Source of the DNA: Dasypus novemcinctus
Taxonomy: Eukaryota; Chordata; Mammalia; Cingulata; Dasypodidae
DNA length: 64,000 bases
Direction: 5' to 3'
Assembly (NCBI RefSeq): GCF_030445035.2
Contig: NC_080676.1
Coordinates: 102,930,933-102,994,932 of the forward strand
Shown: positions 36,631 to 48,649 of the stretch, in pieces
How the letters are laid out: each line of letters begins with the position of its first letter
Numbering within the stretch: the stretch's first letter is position 1
Notes under the pieces: model-generated
What the model saw: the letters and a program-made list of their open reading frames with translations, nothing else
What the model was told of the DNA's origin: nothing
Database searches by the model: none
Translations under genes and position numbers: made by a program

Positions 36631-37044
36631 CTATTTATAAATATTTACATTTTGTACTATTGGTTTCTATATGCCAATCATTTTACCCTGCAACATTGCT
36701 GAGCTATTCTATTGGTTCTAGTAGAATGCAGATTTATCTTGGAATTTTCTATGGAAATGATATTGTTCATAATGAAAAGTTATTTTTTCCTTCTACTCTC
36801 CTTTTAACATTTATTTTATTATTATTTTAGGCTAACACCTTCAGTGCTCTGTGAATGGGTATGGGGCTACCTGGCATCCTTGATTGGTTCCTGACTTTGA
36901 GAAAACTACTAACATTTCATGATTAGGTATGATACTTAAATTTTCTAATTATTTTTGTCAATGTTCTATAACGCAAGTTTTTTTTAATTGAATCACAAAA
37001 AATACGGCAAAATATTAACAGTGGCTAATTCCTGGTGGAAGGTT
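36631..37044 (-). repeat. L1 ORF2 remnant, minus strand
   Basis: Continues the L1 interrupted at 34989 (plus: ccctgcaacattgctgagct, the L1 RT-to-connection region read backward). Confidence 0.5.
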
Positions 37045-37525
37045 GTGGTAGATTAAAAATATTTGCAACTACTTTGCTACTTCTCACATTGAGAACTGGA
37101 CTCTACCTCCCCACAAATCTGGGCTGACCTTATTAACATACTTGGCCCACCATGTGGTAGAAGTGATTTTTTTTTAAAGTTTTGCAGCTTCTGCCTGGGG
37201 CTCTTTGAACAGTCTCTAGGAGCCCTGACCTACCTAAGAAGTGAGACCACTTTGAAACTGCCATGCTGGAAAAGTCACAAGAAGGTGCTCTGGTCTATAG
37301 TATTAGATGAGTCCAGAAAGACCACCCTTCAGATCAGCTGAACACACTCTACCAGCTGAATACCACTGTGTGATCTCTCTAGAGACCAGCAGAATAGAAG
37401 AATCAATCCAGCTTTGTCTAATCAGGCTTTGCTCAAATAACTAGGCAGCAAAATCATGAGATGTAGTAGTTGTTTTAAGTCACTAAGTTTTGGAGTAGTT
37501 TGATAAGCAGCAATAAATAACTTGA
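37045..37525 (+). mobile_element. MLT1-like LTR
   Basis: Starts tgtggtagattaaaaat, contains actttgctacttctcacatt and gtcactaagttttggagtag, the usual MLT1 outline. Diverged; no clear target duplication. Confidence 0.7.
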
Positions 37526-37529
37526 ATTT

Positions 37530-38775
37530 AGGTACAGAAACTGTTTTCTCTGGTTTTAAATGTTTTTCATTGCTGAAGTTGATGGTACTTTTCCACTGGT
37601 TAGGAAAAACAAAAGGAAAAGATAGGGGTGCACAGACTAAAGGCTCTCAGGTTCGGTGCTAGACCAATGTTAAAATCAGGTCTACATAATCAGAGCTACT
37701 AGTCTAATATGAGTGGATTAGAAAATGGATCCCTTTATGGATGAGTGCTCCCCTGCATGACAGTGATGGAACAGGGGATTTGTGAAAGTCAGAAGGGGAA
37801 AAAAAAACTCCTTTCTGAGAGCAGGCTGAGGTGAGCAAAGTACAAGTGGACCTCAGTCTCTACTTGTCCCAATATCCTTGTTCAGGGCACAATAAGCACA
37901 ACCTGTATGCAATATCTTTATAAAAGAAAGTGCAAGTCAACATTTCTACATTCGCAAATGACACAAGCTCTTGTGGGTGGTAACGAACTAAGTTAATTGA
38001 GGATAGAAAGATCTTATAAATCCATGTGAGTGGGCAGAAAGGAACTAGTGTTACTGTAGATTGTTCCCCGAAGATAAATCTAGAGGCTCCTTCTAACAGC
38101 AACAACAGTAGACACTTGATTGAATCAGAAAGTGACATTCCTCTTGAGAAGCAAAGCAGAACCACCCACTCAAACGATGCTATGATGGAATTTAAATAAG
38201 GCAGAAACTATCAGGAGAAAGATTGAAGGAAGAGTAGCAGCATGAGGGCTCAGAGGAAAACAGGAGCTTCTACATGTCATAAGTAAATTACAACGCACAA
38301 ACCAACAAGTTCCCACTGGAAGCAGCTGTAGTGTTGGAGGTAGCAGCAGTGACCACCACATTGGGTTAAGAACACAATGTTAAGAATCTATAATGGCAGG
38401 GGTCAGGGGAGTAGACTATCTCTAGGGTCAGCAGAAGTAGCAGTAGCAATAGCAGCTGAGGTGGTAGCCCAGCTGATACCACTAAAGAATGACAGCAGTG
38501 GTGTCCCCAGACCTTTAAAGTTGACAGCAGTAAAGGCGATGAAAGCAGCAGCCAGGAACTTGTTCAATAAACATTTTGCTATTTATGCAGCACTGATCAG
38601 CTATCTGCCAAGGCCACCAATCTGCAAAGCTTTTCACATGCAATGACAATTGAGGGGACAGAATCATACAATTTTAAATCTATAAGGAGCCTTAGAAATC
38701 CTCTAATCCACTCCGCATTATATAGAAAGCAGAGGTTCCCATAGTAACACAAACAGCAGTATTAAAACCTAGCAT
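37530..38775. other. Single-copy DNA, possible short MIR-like remnant
   Basis: Contains an AGC/AGT-rich run near 38425-38460. About 38680-38745 may be MIR-related. No gene recognised. Confidence 0.35.
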
Positions 38776-38792
38776 AAAAGAATACCAAATAA

Positions 38793-39148
38793 TGGGAGAC
38801 AGACTCGGCCCAGTGGTTGGGGCGTCCGTCTACCACATGGGAGGTCCGTGGTTCAAATCCGAGGCCTCCTTGACCCGTGTGAAGCTGGCCCATGAGCAGT
38901 GCTGATGCGCGCAAGGAGTGCCGCGCCACGCAGGGGGAGCCCCACGCTCAGGGAGTGCGCCCCGTGGGGAGAGCCGCCCAGCGGGAAAGAAAGTGCAGCC
39001 TGCCCAGGAATGGCGACGCCCACACTTCCCGTGCTGCTGATTGACAACAGAAGCGGACAAAGAAACAAGACGCAGCAAATAGACACAGAAAACAGACAAC
39101 CGGGGGAGGGGGGGGAATTAAATAAATAAATAAATCTTAAAAAAAAAA
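38793..39148 (+). repeat. DAS-type SINE with internal deletions
   Basis: A box cggcccagtgg, B box ggttcaaatcc. Perfect 17-bp target duplication aaaagaataccaaataa (38776-38792 and 39149-39165). Shorter than the other long copies because segments of the body are missing, including the stretch just after the 'aatggcg' unit. Confidence 0.92.
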
Positions 39149-39165
39149 AAAAGAATACCAAATAA

Positions 39166-41100
39166 GCTAAAAATAAATAAATAAAAGTGAAAAAAATCTA
39201 GACTAAGACTTCAGGTTTTCCACATCCCAGGTCACTAGACTTCTTAGCTGATTCAGCTGCCTGCTAAGACCAGCAAAGAGGTAGAGAAAGCTTCTTCTAT
39301 TAAGTTTCATTAATTTACCAAGAAAAATAAAAGGTCTATGTTCCTATATACAAAACTTTAACTTTTAGAAAAAAAAGTTTACTTCTTTCCTTTAAAATTT
39401 AGAAAAACAAGATACTGAGCATTAAGTATATGTTAGTTCATAACAAACATCACACTAAATGGGCTTTAAATATTACCTAATTAAATATTTACTAAAACTT
39501 CAGAAGTGTGTGTTTTCCCATTTCACAGCCGAGAAGAGCACGCATCAGGTGAGTAAGATGAGAGCTATTTAAGTGACCCTCATCTGTTCTACATTATAAT
39601 CAATTAGGAGAGCAAAACGATGTTTAATAAAGTATAAAAGAACCCAGAACTAAATTATTTACTAATGCTGATCTTAAAAAAAAAAAAAAAAAAAAAAACT
39701 ATTTAGATAATATTAATTTTTTAAATGTTTCAAGAAACTCTAACATTGTATCAATCAGAGGCTGGGGGCAGGGATTAGTTGGAGACTTTTCAGAGTAAAT
39801 ACTTTGTAGCTTTTGGATTTTAGCATAACAGCCTATTCCAATAACTAAACAAATACAAATTTTTAAAATGTAAATCTTTTAGTTCCTACCAATAGTTTGG
39901 AATTAAGGGCATCCTACCGACTTCTCAGGGGCCCCAGAAACACTGAGGCAGACATTATGTTAGAAGAGGCAAGTTGGGGGGCGTTAGGAGGGGAGAGAGG
40001 TCAGATTGCCTGCAACAATCACTCTATGATCTACTTAATTTCATTGTTATTTTTAGCCCACATCTTTAGTTCTGTTCCTAAGGAAACCTATTGCCTGAAA
40101 GCAATTTACTAATAGGAACCCACATGCAGCAAGAGAAAAACAATGATGCTGAAACTTAATTCAATCAATTCATTATGTTTAAAGATCTTTCAATCTTTAT
40201 TTAGTGTTATAACGCTGAGAAGCCTTTGTTGTACCAAAAAGCAGAGTAATACTTTACAAAATTTTAATATAAGGGTCTGAAAACCAGCTTATCTTAAATG
40301 CGGAGCCATAAATTCTGGATTCTCATTTTCTATTATTGTCTTTCTTGTCTGTGAATTCCAAACCATGTCTTGCAAGGGTTCTGGTACAGAGGGTGGGGAA
40401 AGGGCTGTTTTTATTTAGTTTCTTTTCAAAAAAAATCTGTTTAATTTTAATTTAGTCACCAGTAATCAAGAGGCCCTTCCTCTGGCTTGTCCTCCAGCCC
40501 CTGGATTCAACAGCACTAAGCGTAAAGTAACTCTACAGCTGTTAATTAGTAACTGGGCAAGAGAACAATGCAACAAAAAAGAAAATGAAATTCTTAGATA
40601 AATCTAGAAGATTTGTGAGATGTGTGACCCTATATTTGATAAAATTAATAGCTGTCTGAAAGCCAGGCATTGAAATTATGGTGTGGGAAAGAGGCGAATG
40701 AAAGCTGGTGTAAAACAAGGGAGTGGGGCAGATCAGAGCGCTGCAGGCCCCAAGGTGTGGCCTGAGCTGTCTGGCCGAATCCAGCTGAAAACACAAACAC
40801 ATACAAAACGCTGGAAGCAGGTACGAACCCTTGGGCTTTGCATTGCTACCCACTAGTTTGAGAACCTGATAATACAAAGAGTCATCGCTTTCGTAATGTA
40901 AATGGTGATCCGCAGTGACCCTGTTCAAGTCTTTTCGACTTGAACCAACAACCAAGATTTGCCAGTTTTCCATAGTCTCATTTCTGTTATCTGCTTTAGC
41001 CCCCAATAACCTCAAATTCATCCAAAATAAACACTATCTATGGTAGACAAGAAAATCTGTGATATTGCAGGCTATCTTAATTCTGAACTCCTTCTTCACC
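39166..41100. other. Single-copy DNA left of the promoter
   Basis: Contains a run of about 23 A near 39676 and a possible MIR-like piece at about 39415-39590. A 159-codon ATG-started minus-strand frame spans 40542-41021, on the LNP1 strand just downstream of the promoter; it shows no family resemblance. Confidence 0.4.
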
Positions 41101-42190
41101 CATCTAAGTCCTTCCAACCCGTCGGTTTTTCCCTGGCACGCGCGGACAACTGAGCTAACGGACTCCAGGCTCACGGAGGAGCCAACGTGGCTGTAACGGG
41201 AAAACGAAGGGTCAGAAACCCACCAATAAAATTAGCAGCTCGGCCAGCGCCCCGCCCACTAGCCCTACCAGCCAATAAGCTTCACAACTCTTCAGCCACT
41301 CCCGCCTATTCACAGCGCCGCTGCAAAGCTGCTTTCTGCGTTCTGACGGCTAGCGCACCAGAAGCGCGCTGTATACGCTTCCCTTCTCCGCTTCGCTAGG
41401 CAAGACGGCTATTCTCCCCTTCTTTTCTGAAGACGTAGACCCGACGGCGGCTAGTACAGGAAGCCCAAGACCCCAGCAGTGATTGTCGCAAACAGCTGTA
41501 AGGCGAAAAGAAAGGGAAAGATCTCCAGCAGGATGCTTTTTCATACCCAATAGTGTCCCTTAACCCGGAAGCAATTCTCTCCTCCTCCACTCCACGGTTG
41601 AGAAAGGAGGAGAAGGACTATCAGGTCTGGCCCGGCATTCCCCGGGCTTCCGGTGACCTCTGGCCCATTTCTGTCGTCCGCGCGCGCTGTCTAGCGTGGT
41701 GGGTCGCTCACTGCTTTCCTGCCTTTCCGTCTTCCTTCGCACGCTGCCTGGTGACTGTGGCACTCGCGACCGGCAGGGAGACGGTGGCGGAGGACACTCG
41801 TCATGGCCGCCTCTAAGCCTGTGGAGGCGGCAGTGGTCGCGGCGGCTGCGCCTGGCTCCGGGAGTGGGGTGGGCGGCGGCGGCGGGACTGCGGGCTCTAG
41901 CACCGGGGGCCTGCCGCGATGGCAGCTGGCGCTGGCGGTCGGGGCGCCCCTACTTCTGGGCGCAGGTGCCATGTATCTCTGGAACCGGCAGCGACGGCGT
42001 CGGGAGGCCGGAGGCCGGGGCGATGCAGGCGTCCTGAAGCGCAACAGTGAACGGAAGACCCCGGAAGGCAGGGCCAGTCCGGCACCCGGCAGCGGACACC
42101 CCGAAGGCCCCGGCGCTCACCTGGAAATGGTGAGCAGTACTGGGCCATGGAGGTGGAACCCAGGGGATGCAGGCTTTCTTTGACAGGTTG
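41100..42190. promoter_or_regulatory. CpG-rich, probably bidirectional TOMM70/LNP1 promoter
   Basis: The only long GC- and CpG-rich stretch in an otherwise AT-rich window. It contains two CCAAT boxes on the plus strand (near 41223 and 41274), another ccaat near 41548, two ETS/GABP (NRF-2) cores in opposite orientations (ccggaagc at 41565-41572 and cttccgg at 41647-41653) and no clear TATA box. GABP/NRF-2 sites are typical of nuclear genes for mitochondrial proteins. TOMM70 starts on its right on the plus strand. LNP1 runs leftward, so a shared divergent promoter is likely. Exact start sites are not visible in the sequence. Confidence 0.75.
41803..42129 (+). CDS. TOMM70: TOMM70 exon 1 (N-terminal 109 residues)
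   Basis: First coding exon of the mitochondrial import receptor TOM70, which sits in the outer membrane, takes preproteins with internal targeting signals (carrier family) from Hsp70/Hsp90 and passes them to the TOM channel. Seen here: the start peptide MAASKPVEAAVVAAA, a Gly/Ala/Ser-rich stretch (residues 17-37), one hydrophobic anchor at about residues 39-60 (WQLALAVGAPLLLGAGAMYLW), then a basic run (NRQRRRRE), and the linker KRNSERKTPEGRASPAPGSG known from mammalian TOMM70. The ATG has G at -3 and +4, a strong Kozak context. After the codon for Met109 comes gtgagc, a splice donor, giving a phase-0 junction as expected before the first TPR. The clamp and core TPR domains of the roughly 608-residue protein are on later exons, outside the window as far as I can see. 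The reading frame is intact. Confidence 0.97.
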
Positions 42191-43299
42191 TGTGGGTCAG
42201 GGGCTTCTCAGAAGTCGGAAGCTGCCATGCGACAGCGAATGGGTTTGGAATATTTATGTCTGGCAGCCTTCGTAAGGAATGGGGTAGCCCGAGGGCGCAG
42301 GTTAGCGACTTTCTTTCAGTTTCCTTTTGGTATCAGAAAAACATCTGATTTTCTTCTCAGTGACACAGCATTTATTCCTAATGTTGTAGGTACGGGGAAC
42401 ATTTGCAGACGTGATAAATGCATTTAATTAACTAGTGAAGGAAGCGAAATTCCTTTAGCGATTGGTATGTTGTGATTTGAATTGCTTTGGTGATTTATAA
42501 TCAATAAGAACCTCTAATAACGAGCCACTCCACGTTTTTTAAGAGATTTGGGGGAAGGGAGCATAGGCAAATACAGTAATTGTTAACAAAAGCAAAAGAA
42601 TTGATTAGATGGAGATAGATATATCAGAAAGGTTCTAAAAAATAAAATGCTGTCTAATGGTATTTACTTTTTAATAGGAAGTAGTTCTTAAACTTTTTTT
42701 AGCTGGAACATCTCTCATTTTTCTGTTTTACCTGGAAACATGCATGATCTAGGTTCTCCGATGTTAGATCAAGCATCTAACCTGAATTTTTACAGGATTT
42801 TTTACAGCCTGAATTTTTTTACAGCCTGAATTTTTACAGGATTTCTTAGAATATCTGGTTAGCTGTTTTATATGGTTTTTTAAAACTGACTTTGAAATGA
42901 CACAATTAAATCCTTTAGGTGTCTGACCTGGCTTTATTTAACAATACTGGGATGGTGTGTGTGTGTATTTTTTCTTCTTTTGGGGTTGTAACTATAGTAG
43001 TTCCAGAGTAAATAAGAGAAATCTTTGGTCAGATAAATCCCAATTTGAGAATCACTTGTTTATGTCAAATGCAAGTCATTTCCATTTTATACTCTTAAGG
43101 TTGACCTTAATAAGAATAGTCAAATTAGTTTTAAGTGAGATTTTGATGGGAGAAGGAACTAGCATAGTTTAGATTCTACAGTATGTCAGGCATAGTGTTA
43201 GACCATGGAAGATCCTGATAATCTTTCTTATGTGAGACAAAACATTGCCTTTAAAAAAGAAAAAAAATAATAATGCAGAATGGATACATTACAGGGTGG

Positions 43300-43450
43300 T
43301 AGAAACACCAACGGACTGTGAGAACTGGGAGATTTGCACTAGCTTTGTTACTTTGGGGAAAGTAATTTTTCCTCCCTGACCTTAATGACATCCCTGTAAA
43401 ATAAGATTAAAATATTAAATCTCATTTCTTCTAGCATTAGAATGGGCTGC
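43300..43450 (+). repeat. MIR-like SINE
   Basis: Contains gttactttggggaaagtaat and ccctgtaaaataagattaaa, the diverged MIR core and tail side. Confidence 0.5.
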
Positions 43451-45297
43451 TTAGAGTGATTATCATGGAATTCTTTGCATTAGTTAACACATGATTGTTT
43501 TAGTCAGTTTTTTTTTAACAAATCAATTCTATTGATATTAATAAAGCATAAATCTATCCAAAGTGTACAGTCAGTGGTATTCATTATAATCACAGAGTTG
43601 TGCATTCATCAGTTCAATCATTTTCAGAGCATTTTCATTATTCCAGTAATAATAATAAAAAGCTCATCACCTCCGTCTCTCTGTACTTTGCCTCCTGTAC
43701 ATAGCTGCTCTTGTTTCCTTCTCTCTAGTTTATCTGTATTTATATTTTGTAAAGACAATTTTATATATGCAAGATTGTGCACCCATATTTGTTTTATATG
43801 AGGTTTCACTATGTTATGCAGTCCCATGTTACCTTTTTTAGCTTTCCTTCTAATATTAATGTTCTTAGGCTTTCCCTTTCAACCTCTGGCATACCCATAT
43901 TATAGTTCTGCTAGTCACAGACAGCCTGATGTGCTCTCACAATTTCTATTCATTTCCCAAAAGTTACAAACAACCTTTTAACCAATTCTGCACATATCAA
44001 CTTTCCACTCTCTACCCTCATTCTGTTTTCTGGTAACCTGTGTTCTGTTTATTAGTTCCATAACTTAACATAAAATATTTGGTTCATAAAAGCATAATCA
44101 TGCGTTATTTGTCCTTTTTTGTCTGGTTTGTTTCACTCAATGTAATGTCTACCACGTTCAACCATATGTTCACAACATCGTTTCTTACCACTGCATAATA
44201 TTCCATCATGTGTATATACCACAGTTTGCTCAGCCATTCATCGGTTGATGAACACCTGGGTTTCCAACTTTTGACAGTCACGATTAAAGCCACCATAAAC
44301 ATCAGTGTACAGATGTCTATTCGTGTCACTCTCGCATCTCTTCTGGGTATATACTTAGTATTGGTATTACCACGTCATATGGCAGGTCTATATTCAACTT
44401 CCTTAGGAACTGCCACACAGTCTTCCACAATGACTGTACCATTCTACATTCTCACCAACAGTGAATAAGCATTCCTATCTCTTCACATCTTCTCCAATAT
44501 TTAGTTTTCTGACTTTAATAGTGGCCAATCTAATGGTGTGAAATGATAACTCATTGTAGTTTTGATTTGTATTTCCCTAATCACTAGTGATGTTGAATAT
44601 TTTGTTCATGTGTTTCATCTCTATTTTATCTCTTCTTTGGCCAATTGTCATCAAGTCTTTTGCCCATTTTTCAATCAGTTTCTTTTTAGCATTGAGTTGT
44701 ATGATCTATTTATATATCATGGATATTAAACCCTTATCAGATATGTGACTGCCAAATATTTTCTCCCATTGAATCATATGCCTTTTTTACCCTTTTGATA
44801 AGTCCCTTGATGTACAAAAGTATTTAATTTGAGGAGGTCCCATTTTTCTATTTTTTCTTTTTGTTGCTCATGTTTCAGGTATAAGGTATAAGAAAATACT
44901 GCCTACCGTAAGATCTTGAAGATGTTTTCCTACATTTTCTTCTAGGAGTTTTATGGTTGTCGCTTTTATAGTTAAGTCCTTGATAAATTTTGAGTTAATT
45001 TTTGTATAAGGTGTGAGATATGGGTCTTCTTTCTTTCTTTTGGATATGGCTGTTTAGTTCTCCCAGCCCATTCATTGATTAGACTGTTCTGGCCCAGCCG
45101 GATGGGCTTAACAGCCTTGTAAAACAAATCCCTTGACTGTAGATGTAAGGTTCTATTTCTGAGTCCTCAATTCAGTTTCATTGGTCAGTGTTTCTGTCTT
45201 TATGCCAGTACCATGCTGCTTTTATGCTAGCTAAGTAATATGCTTTAGTCAGGAAGTGAGAATCCTCCAACTTTTTTTTTTTAAGACATTTTTGGTT

Positions 45298-45464
45298 GTA
45301 AGGACAGAAAGTGGATTGGAGGTTTCTAGGGAAAAGGGGGAGGGGAGGGGAAGTTGTTGATTGGTGGGGGTAGAGAGTGTTAGGAAATTTTGAAATAAAG
45401 GAGATTAGGGTCCAGATTGCAGGAAAAATGTAAGTAAAAATGTAATAGATCTTCTTTAAAAAAC
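45298..45464. mobile_element. 167-bp retro-insert in L1 ORF2
   Basis: Flanked by a perfect 14-bp duplication agacatttttggtt (45284-45297 and 45465-45478). Purine-rich, with gacagaaagtggattggagg near its start (L1 3' UTR-like wording) and an A run at its right end, so a plus-oriented, heavily 5'-truncated copy is likely. Confidence 0.7.
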
Positions 45465-45781
45465 AGACATTTTTGGTTATTTGGGGCCCCTTACCCTTCT
45501 GAATAAATTCGATTATTGGTGTTTACATTTCTGCAAAAAAGGCTTTTGGAATTTTGACTGGGATTGTGTTGAATCTGTAAATCAGCTTGGGTAGAATTGA
45601 CATCTTAATGATATTTAGTCTTCTAATCCATGAACACTGGACTGTCCTTCCATTTATTTAAATCTTAAGGTTTTTTTAGCATTGTTTTGTAGTTCATTAA
45701 TACAGGTCCTTTATGTCCTTGGTTAAGTTTGTTCTTAAATACTTGATTTTTTTAGTTGCTATTATGAATGGTATTCTTTTT

Positions 45782-46158
45782 TTTTTTTTTTTAATTTCCC
45801 CCCCTCCCCTGGTTGTCTGTTCTTGGTGTCTGTTTGCTGCGTCTTGTTTCTTTGTCCGCTTCTGTTGTTGTCAGCGGCACCCGCTTCTGTTGTCATCAGC
45901 GGCACGGGAAGTGTGGGCGGCGCCATTCCTGGGCAGGCTGCTCTTTCTTTTCACGCTGGGCGGCTTTCCTCACGGGCGCACTCCTTGCGCGTGGGGCTCC
46001 CCCACGCGGGGGACACCCTTGCGTGGCACAGCACTCCTTGCGCACATCAGCACTGCGCATGGCCAGCTCCACACGGGTCAAGGAGGCCCGGGGTTTGAAC
46101 CGCGGACCTCCCATATGGTAGACGGACGCCCTAACCACTGGGCCAAAGTCCGTTTCCC
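45782..46158 (-). repeat. DAS-type SINE, inverted, with internal duplication
   Basis: Perfect 18-bp target duplication atgaatggtattcttttt (45764-45781 and 46159-46176). The unit ccgcttctgttgt...tcagcggcac occurs twice in tandem (about 45857-45905). Confidence 0.92.
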
Positions 46159-48649
46159 ATGAATGGTATTCTTTTTCCTGATTTCTGCCTCAGATTGCAC
46201 ATCAGTAGTATATAGAAATACTATCGGTTTTTGCATATTAATCTTTGTATCCCACCACTTTGCTGAACTTGTCTATTAGTTTTAGTAACTTTGTTGTGGA
46301 CTTTTTTCAGGATTTACTAGATACAGGATCATATCAGCGATTAGTGAAAGTTTTACTACTTTCTTTCCTATTCCAGTGCCTTTTTTCCCTTTACCTAGCC
46401 TTATTACTCTAGCTAGAACTTCTAGCACAGTACTGAATAACAGTGGTGACAGTGGGCATCCTCGTCTTGTTCCTAATGTCAATGGAAAACCTTTCAGTCT
46501 TTCACCATAGAGTATAGTGCTAGCTGTAGCTAGCTTTTTCATATATGCACTTTATCATATTGAGAAAGCTTCCTTCTATTCCTATCTTTTGGAGTGTTTT
46601 ATCAAGAAAGGGTGCTGTGTTTTCCCATATACCTTTTCTCCATCAATCAAGAGGATCATGTGATTTTTCTTCAGTTTATCAGTGTGGTTTTTTACACCAC
46701 TTGAATTTCTTGTGTTGAACCACCCTTGCGTACCTGGGGTAAAACCCACTTAATCATGGTAGATAATTCTTTTAATGCACTTTTGGATTCGGTTTGCAAA
46801 TGTTTTGTTTAGGATTTTTGCATCTGTATTCATTAGAGATATTGGTCTTTAATTTTCTTTTTTTTTGTAGTATCTTTATCTCATTTTGGTATTAGGGTGA
46901 TGTTGCCTCCATAGAATGAGGTTGGAGGTGTTCTTTCCTTTTAAATTTTTTGGAAGAGCTTGAGCAAAATTGGTATGAGGTCATCTTTGAGTGATTGGTT
47001 TAATTCACTGTGAAGCCATCCAGTCCCTTTCATTTTGGGAGGTTTTGATGACAGCTTCATTCTGTTAATCAGAGAAAGTGTTTTGTGTAATTTCAATCTT
47101 TTAAAATTTATTAAGACTCTTCTTGTGACCTGCTCTGTTGCCCATCTTAGAGAAGAATCCATGAGCATTTGAAAGGATTGTATATCCTGATGTTCTGGGA
47201 CGCAGTGCTCTATAGATATCAGTAGGTCTAGTTCATTTATCATATTATTCAAGCTCTGTTTCTTTATCCTCTGTCCAGATGTTCTACCAATACTGAGAGT
47301 GGTGTATTGAAGTCTCCAGATATTATTGTGGAGACAGCTTTCTTTTTCTCCCTTCAGCTTTGCAGTGTGTGCCTTATGCATCTTGGGACACTCAAGTTAG
47401 ATGCATAAATATTTAGAACAGCTATTTCTTGGTGAATTGCCTCTCTTTTTATTAGTATATAATGACCTTCTTCATTCCTTATAACAGTTTTGCATTTAAA
47501 ATCTATTTTGTCCAATATAAGTTTCGCTACTCCAACTCATTTTTTGGTTGCTATTTGTGTGGAAATCTTTTTCCAACCTTTCACTTTTGACCTAATGTGA
47601 CCTTATCACTGAGGTGAGTTTCTTATGGACAGCACAGAGATGGCTCATTTTTTTTCCCCACTCAAACTGTTTATGTCTTTTGATTAGGGAGTTCAAACCA
47701 TTAACATTCAATGTTGTAACTGTAAAAGGCATTACTGACTTCATCTATTTTGTCCTTTGGCTTTCTGTTGTCCTATCATACTATTGTCTATTTTTTATTT
47801 AATTTGCCCTTCTTAATAATCTTCAGTCTTCACTCTTGAAGTCTCTCAACCTTGTTTTTTACTTTCAGGCTGCAGCACTCCCTTTAGTATTTCTTGTAAT
47901 TTGAGTCTTTTGGTAACATAGTCTATCAGTTTTTGTTTGTCTGTGAAAACTTTGAACTCACCCTCATTTTTCAAGGACACTTTTGCCAAATACAGAATTC
48001 TTGTTTGACAGTTTTTCTCATTCAGTTCTTTTAAATACATCATACCAGTTTCTTTTCTCTTCCATGGTTTCTGATTAGAAATTGACAGTTAAACTTATTG
48101 AGGTTCCCTTGTATGTGATACTTTGCTTTTCTCCTGCTGCTTTCAGAATCCTCTCTATCCTTGATACTTGTCATTCTGTATAGTAAGTTTCTCAAGGTAG
48201 GTCTGTTCAGATTCATTCTCTTTGGAGTGTGTTGTCCTTCTTGGATATTTATGTCTTTCATAACGGTTGGGAAGTTTTCAGTCATTATTTTCTCAAATAT
48301 TCTTCTCCTTTTCCATTCTCTTCCCCTTCTGGGACACCAATAATGCATATGTTTGTGCATTTTGCATTGTCATTCAATTTCCTGAGGCCCTTTTCCATTT
48401 TTTCCATTCTCTTCTCTTTCTGTTCTCCTTTCTTTTCCAGTTCAGATGTTCTGTCTTCAAATCACTAATTCTGTTTTCGAATGATTCAAATCTGCACTTA
48501 TATGCCTTTAATGTATTTTTAATCTCATCCATCGTTTCTTTCATTCACATAAGGTCTGTTACTTTTCTTTGAGGGCTCTCAAATTGTTGTTTATGCTCAC
48601 CCAGTGTCTTTTTTCTTTTTTTTTTTTTTAATACTGAAGCGTATCATTC

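Larger units (their letters stand above)
21819..41400 (-). other. LNP1: Probable LNP1 5' intron(s) between promoter and first coding exon
   Basis: Inferred from the minus-strand LNP1 exon and the head-to-head CpG island near 41.4 kb. The 5' non-coding exon or exons could not be placed. The interval is mostly L1, LTR and SINE sequence, listed separately. Confidence 0.5.

Noticed and set aside
41696..42037. Frame overlapping TOMM70 exon 1, possible uORF
   Set aside because: Its first codon is GTG, not ATG, and it is out of frame with the clear TOMM70 protein.
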